Part shown: piece after piece, positions 21,938 through 23,940 of the stretch
Layout of the letters: the number at the start of each line of letters is the position of its first letter
Position numbering within the stretch: the first letter of the stretch is position 1
Origin: CAZHTS01 sp964535315
Lineage (GTDB): Bacteria > Chloroflexota > Anaerolineae > Anaerolineales > Anaerolineaceae
Length of the DNA: 23,940 bases
Assembly: GCA_964535315.1 (NCBI GenBank)
Contig: CAZHTS010000071.1
Location: forward strand, 1 to 23,940
Direction of reading: 5' to 3'
The notes under the pieces: generated by a model
What the model was told of the DNA's origin: nothing
Database searches by the model: none
The model's input: the letters and a program-made list of their open reading frames with translations, nothing else
Made by a program: the position numbers and the translations under genes

Positions 21938-22771
21938 CTATAGCATGCTTAAAAACTCGTCGAAGTAGCGATAAAATTCTTCTTTGTCGCCCAACTGGAC
22001 GTTGTGGTCTGGGTGAGAGAGTTCGCGAGCCGTGCAGTGCGGAATGAGCGCCTGCATTTTCTGATAGTCCTCATCCGGCACCGCCTCGTGACTGCTGGAG
22101 CGCATCACTACCACCGGGCATTGGATGTGGGGTAAGAGGTGATACCAGTTTTCGTAGTAGGCGACGCTGGCGGTCATTGCCTGGGCGCTGAACATCATCT
22201 GATAGCCCTCGACGGTTTCGGTCAGGCTGTTCATGAAGTACTGGTAGCTCAAATCCGATTCGGTGGCGCTTTTGATAAACGCCTGCGCCTCGCTCAGGCT
22301 TTTGAACGGCTGCGGCCAGTCTTGGGTGAGCGGATCCGCCACAACCAGCTCTTCGAGTGGGATAGCGCAGGGGGTCTCGGGGCCGTTGGCAGATTTGTCG
22401 AGCAGGGCCAGGGCGCGCACATACTGCGGGTGGGTCGCGGCCAGGTGGCCGGCGATGGAACCGCCCATCGAATGCCCGACCAGGATGACCGACGGTAGTT
22501 GTAAGTAGTCCAGCAGGTCGATCATGTCGTTGGCCATTTCTTCGGCCGTGTATTTTGCCACCGGTTTTCCACTCAGGCCATGCCCGCGTTGATCAGGGGC
22601 GATGACTCTGTATTTTTCACCGTAATGCTGCATAAAATCCACCCAGGTTTCGCCCCGGCCCCACCGGCCGTGCAGACAGAGGATCGCCGGCCCGTCTGTC
22701 TGGGTATCGCGGAAGAAGATGTCGATATTTTTCAACTTTGCCATTTTTCTGTGGATCGATACTGCGCTCAT
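21938..22771 (-). CDS. Alpha/beta-fold hydrolase
   Basis: The 277-residue protein has an alpha/beta-hydrolase core: the oxyanion-hole HG at 34-35 (LCLHGRWGRGETW), DQRGHGLSGKP (60-70) and the nucleophile elbow GHSMGG with Ser101. The catalytic His is probably His256 in SHPDHNVQLGD. The acid residue is likely near HEAVPDEDY, but I cannot place it exactly. A flexible cap lies around 125-200. The ATG at 22771 has GGAGG four bases upstream; a second ATG at 22744 lacks one. Esterase, lactonase, haloalkane dehalogenase or C-C hydrolase activity are all possible. The gene stands alone: a -10 box (22836-22841) precedes it, and the AlbA_2 gene downstream has its own promoter. Confidence 0.9.
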   Translation of the reverse strand: MSAVSIHRKMAKLKNIDIFFRDTQTDGPAILCLHGRWGRGETWVDFMQHYGEKYRVIAPDQRGHGLSGKPVAKYTAEEMANDMIDLLDYLQLPSVILVGHSMGGSIAGHLAATHPQYVRALALLDKSANGPETPCAIPLEELVVADPLTQDWPQPFKSLSEAQAFIKSATESDLSYQYFMNSLTETVEGYQMMFSAQAMTASVAYYENWYHLLPHIQCPVVVMRSSSHEAVPDEDYQKMQALIPHCTARELSHPDHNVQLGDKEEFYRYFDEFLSML

Positions 22772-22835
22772 GTTGCCTCCAGGGAATCAGTAGCAGTGGA
22801 TCGCGGTGGAACTTTCGTTCTATGGTTCTGCGCCA

Positions 22836-22841
22836 ATTATA
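22836..22841 (-). promoter_or_regulatory. Consensus -10 box of the alpha/beta hydrolase gene
   Basis: TATAAT on the minus strand, 64 bases before the ATG at 22771. No good -35 sits at the expected distance. Confidence 0.4.
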
Positions 22842-22860
22842 CCCGGATTTTTCGTCAGCG

Positions 22861-23940
22861 ATGACCCACAAATGGTTGCAAATAAAACCAACTCGCCCTG
22901 CCTGTTGCCATTTTGGGGACAGCGCGGCGTCAAGTTTCCTGCGCAGTAAATTTATCAATGCCGACGAGTTGATGTATCGGGAAGCGCTGGCCAGTCAAAA
23001 CCGGCAACGGTTGGGGGAAATCCTGGGGGACTCGGAGTTGCTGGTGATCGATGAGGCGCAACGAGTGCCGGAAATCGGAATTAATCTCAAAATCCTTGTC
23101 GATAGTTTTCCGCATGCCATGATCCTGGCGACTGGATCGGCGTCTTTCGAGCTCGCTAATAAAATCAGCGAACCGTTGACCGGGCGCAAGCTGACGTTTA
23201 CGCTTTATCCAATCAGTTATCCGGAAATCAGGCAAACGTTGGGTGGATTTGAAGCGCGGGCCCAACTGGAACGCTGGCTAATATGGGGCAGCTATCCGGC
23301 AATCGTAACAACCGACAACCTGACCTTACGCGAACGGTTAATTGGAGAACTGGTTGGCTCCTATCTGTATCGCGACATGCTTGAGATGGAAGGGGTAAGG
23401 CGTTCTGAGAAGATAGTCGATTTATTGCGCCTGCTCGCTTTTCAAATAGGGCAGGAGGTCTCTGTTGCAGAACTGGCTGCCAGCCTTGCACTACACCGGC
23501 AGACGGTTGAGCGCTATCTTGATCTGCTGGAGAAAGTGTTTGTGATTTTTCGGGTTGGCGGGTTTTCACGCAACCTGCGCAAAGAGGTTACAAAGAATCC
23601 GCGTTATTATTTCTTCGATAATGGGGTGCGTAACAGCCTGATCCGGAATTTTAACCCGATTGGGGTGCGCAATGATGTCGGGCAATTATGGGAGAACTAT
23701 CTATGGGTTGAGCGCCGGAAAGCAAACCAGAACGCCGGAAGATCGCTCAACGCGTATTTCTGGCGCACCTACGACCAGAAAGAGATCGACTGCATTGAAG
23801 AATATGGCGGCAGGCTGCATGGTTACGAATTCAAGTGGCAGAGCGGCGAAATCCGGCGGGCGACCCGCAGCGAATTTCTGGGCGCATATCCGGGGGCGGA
23901 GTTGGCAACCATTCGACAGGATAATTTTGAAGATTTTCTG
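22861..23940 (+). CDS. DUF4143-type ATPase lacking its Walker A region (runs off the right edge)
   Basis: The frame is open from an ATG at 22861 to the window end, about 360 residues. It matches the AAA_14/DUF4143 ATPase family from FINADELMYREAL (about 22945) onward: Walker B LLVIDEAQRVPEIG, sensor-like ILATGSASFELANKISEPLTGRK, LYPISYPEI, then the DUF4143 part with winged helix SVAELAASLALHRQTVERYLDLLEKVFVIF, and a nuclease-like ending KEIDCIEEYGGRLHGYEFKW. The P-loop (GxRQxGKT), normally about 25 residues before the homology start, is absent in all three frames upstream. The preceding 28 codons match nothing I recognise and have no Shine-Dalgarno sequence. It is therefore probably a 5'-truncated remnant, although the remaining frame is intact. 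The last visible residues look close to the family's natural end. Confidence 0.75.
   Translation, partial: MTHKWLQIKPTRPACCHFGDSAASSFLRSKFINADELMYREALASQNRQRLGEILGDSELLVIDEAQRVPEIGINLKILVDSFPHAMILATGSASFELANKISEPLTGRKLTFTLYPISYPEIRQTLGGFEARAQLERWLIWGSYPAIVTTDNLTLRERLIGELVGSYLYRDMLEMEGVRRSEKIVDLLRLLAFQIGQEVSVAELAASLALHRQTVERYLDLLEKVFVIFRVGGFSRNLRKEVTKNPRYYFFDNGVRNSLIRNFNPIGVRNDVGQLWENYLWVERRKANQNAGRSLNAYFWRTYDQKEIDCIEEYGGRLHGYEFKWQSGEIRRATRSEFLGAYPGAELATIRQDNFEDFL

Noticed and set aside
1159..22855. The same 12-mer, CGGATTTTTCGT, just upstream of the -10 boxes of the lipoprotein and alpha/beta hydrolase genes (1159-1170 and 22844-22855).
   Set aside because: Dozens of exact 12-mer matches are expected by chance in a window of this size, and the spacing to the -10 differs (5 versus 2 bases).

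Overview
This is a high-GC bacterial window, broken by two 100-N scaffold gaps (3429-3528 and 14542-14641), so it comes from a draft or metagenome assembly. No rRNA, tRNA, CRISPR array, transposase or integrase was recognised. The gene mix suggests a Chloroflexota (Anaerolineae-like) genome: a lipoprotein with DUF4367-like repeats, a MazF of the HP-variant type, an HXXEE membrane protein, a CPBP protease, an anaerobic-type molybdenum aldehyde oxidoreductase with an Fe-S/flavin partner, and an AbrB plus PEP-synthase-like pair. That assignment is inference, not proof.

Left part (1-8821). A lipoprotein gene running off the left edge is divergent from xylulokinase (xylB). Then, on the minus strand, come a ribbon-helix-helix/MazF fusion, a first scaffold gap, and a three-gene cluster of CPBP protease, nucleotidyltransferase and PLP-dependent ammonia-lyase. 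Next is a compact three-gene operon of unknown function: an HExxH metalloprotease-like protein, a five-helix membrane protein with an Lcl/DUF1566-type C-terminus, and an all-helical repeat protein.

Centre (8822-14840). A TetR regulator and an isochorismatase-like hydrolase share a four-base overlap. They are read from a near-consensus promoter carrying two matching operators. Facing them on the minus strand is a redox module: a MOP-type molybdenum aldehyde oxidoreductase (interrupted by the second gap), a 749-residue flavin/multi-Fe-S/double-CCG protein, and a 65-residue double-CxxC protein. These three probably form an electron-transfer chain for aldehyde oxidation. The flavin protein seems to lack an NAD(P)-binding subdomain, so the acceptor is probably not a pyridine nucleotide.

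Right part (14841-23940). A VOC protein, an HXXEE membrane protein and an Isf-like flavoprotein lie on the minus strand. Divergent from them is an AbrB-type regulator whose promoter is buried in a perfect 36-bp palindrome. It overlaps a gene for a membrane-anchored, 865-residue protein with the ATP-grasp/middle/His-domain layout of rifampicin phosphotransferase. A purine-rich tandem repeat follows. Then come a Schlafen AlbA_2/HATPase_c_4 protein with its own consensus promoter, an alpha/beta hydrolase, and at the right edge a DUF4143-type ATPase that has lost its Walker A region.

The most unusual items are the RPH-like operon with its palindromic promoter, the aldehyde oxidoreductase electron-transfer module, the RHH-MazF fusion, the uncharacterised protease/Lcl/repeat operon and the P-loop-less ATPase.
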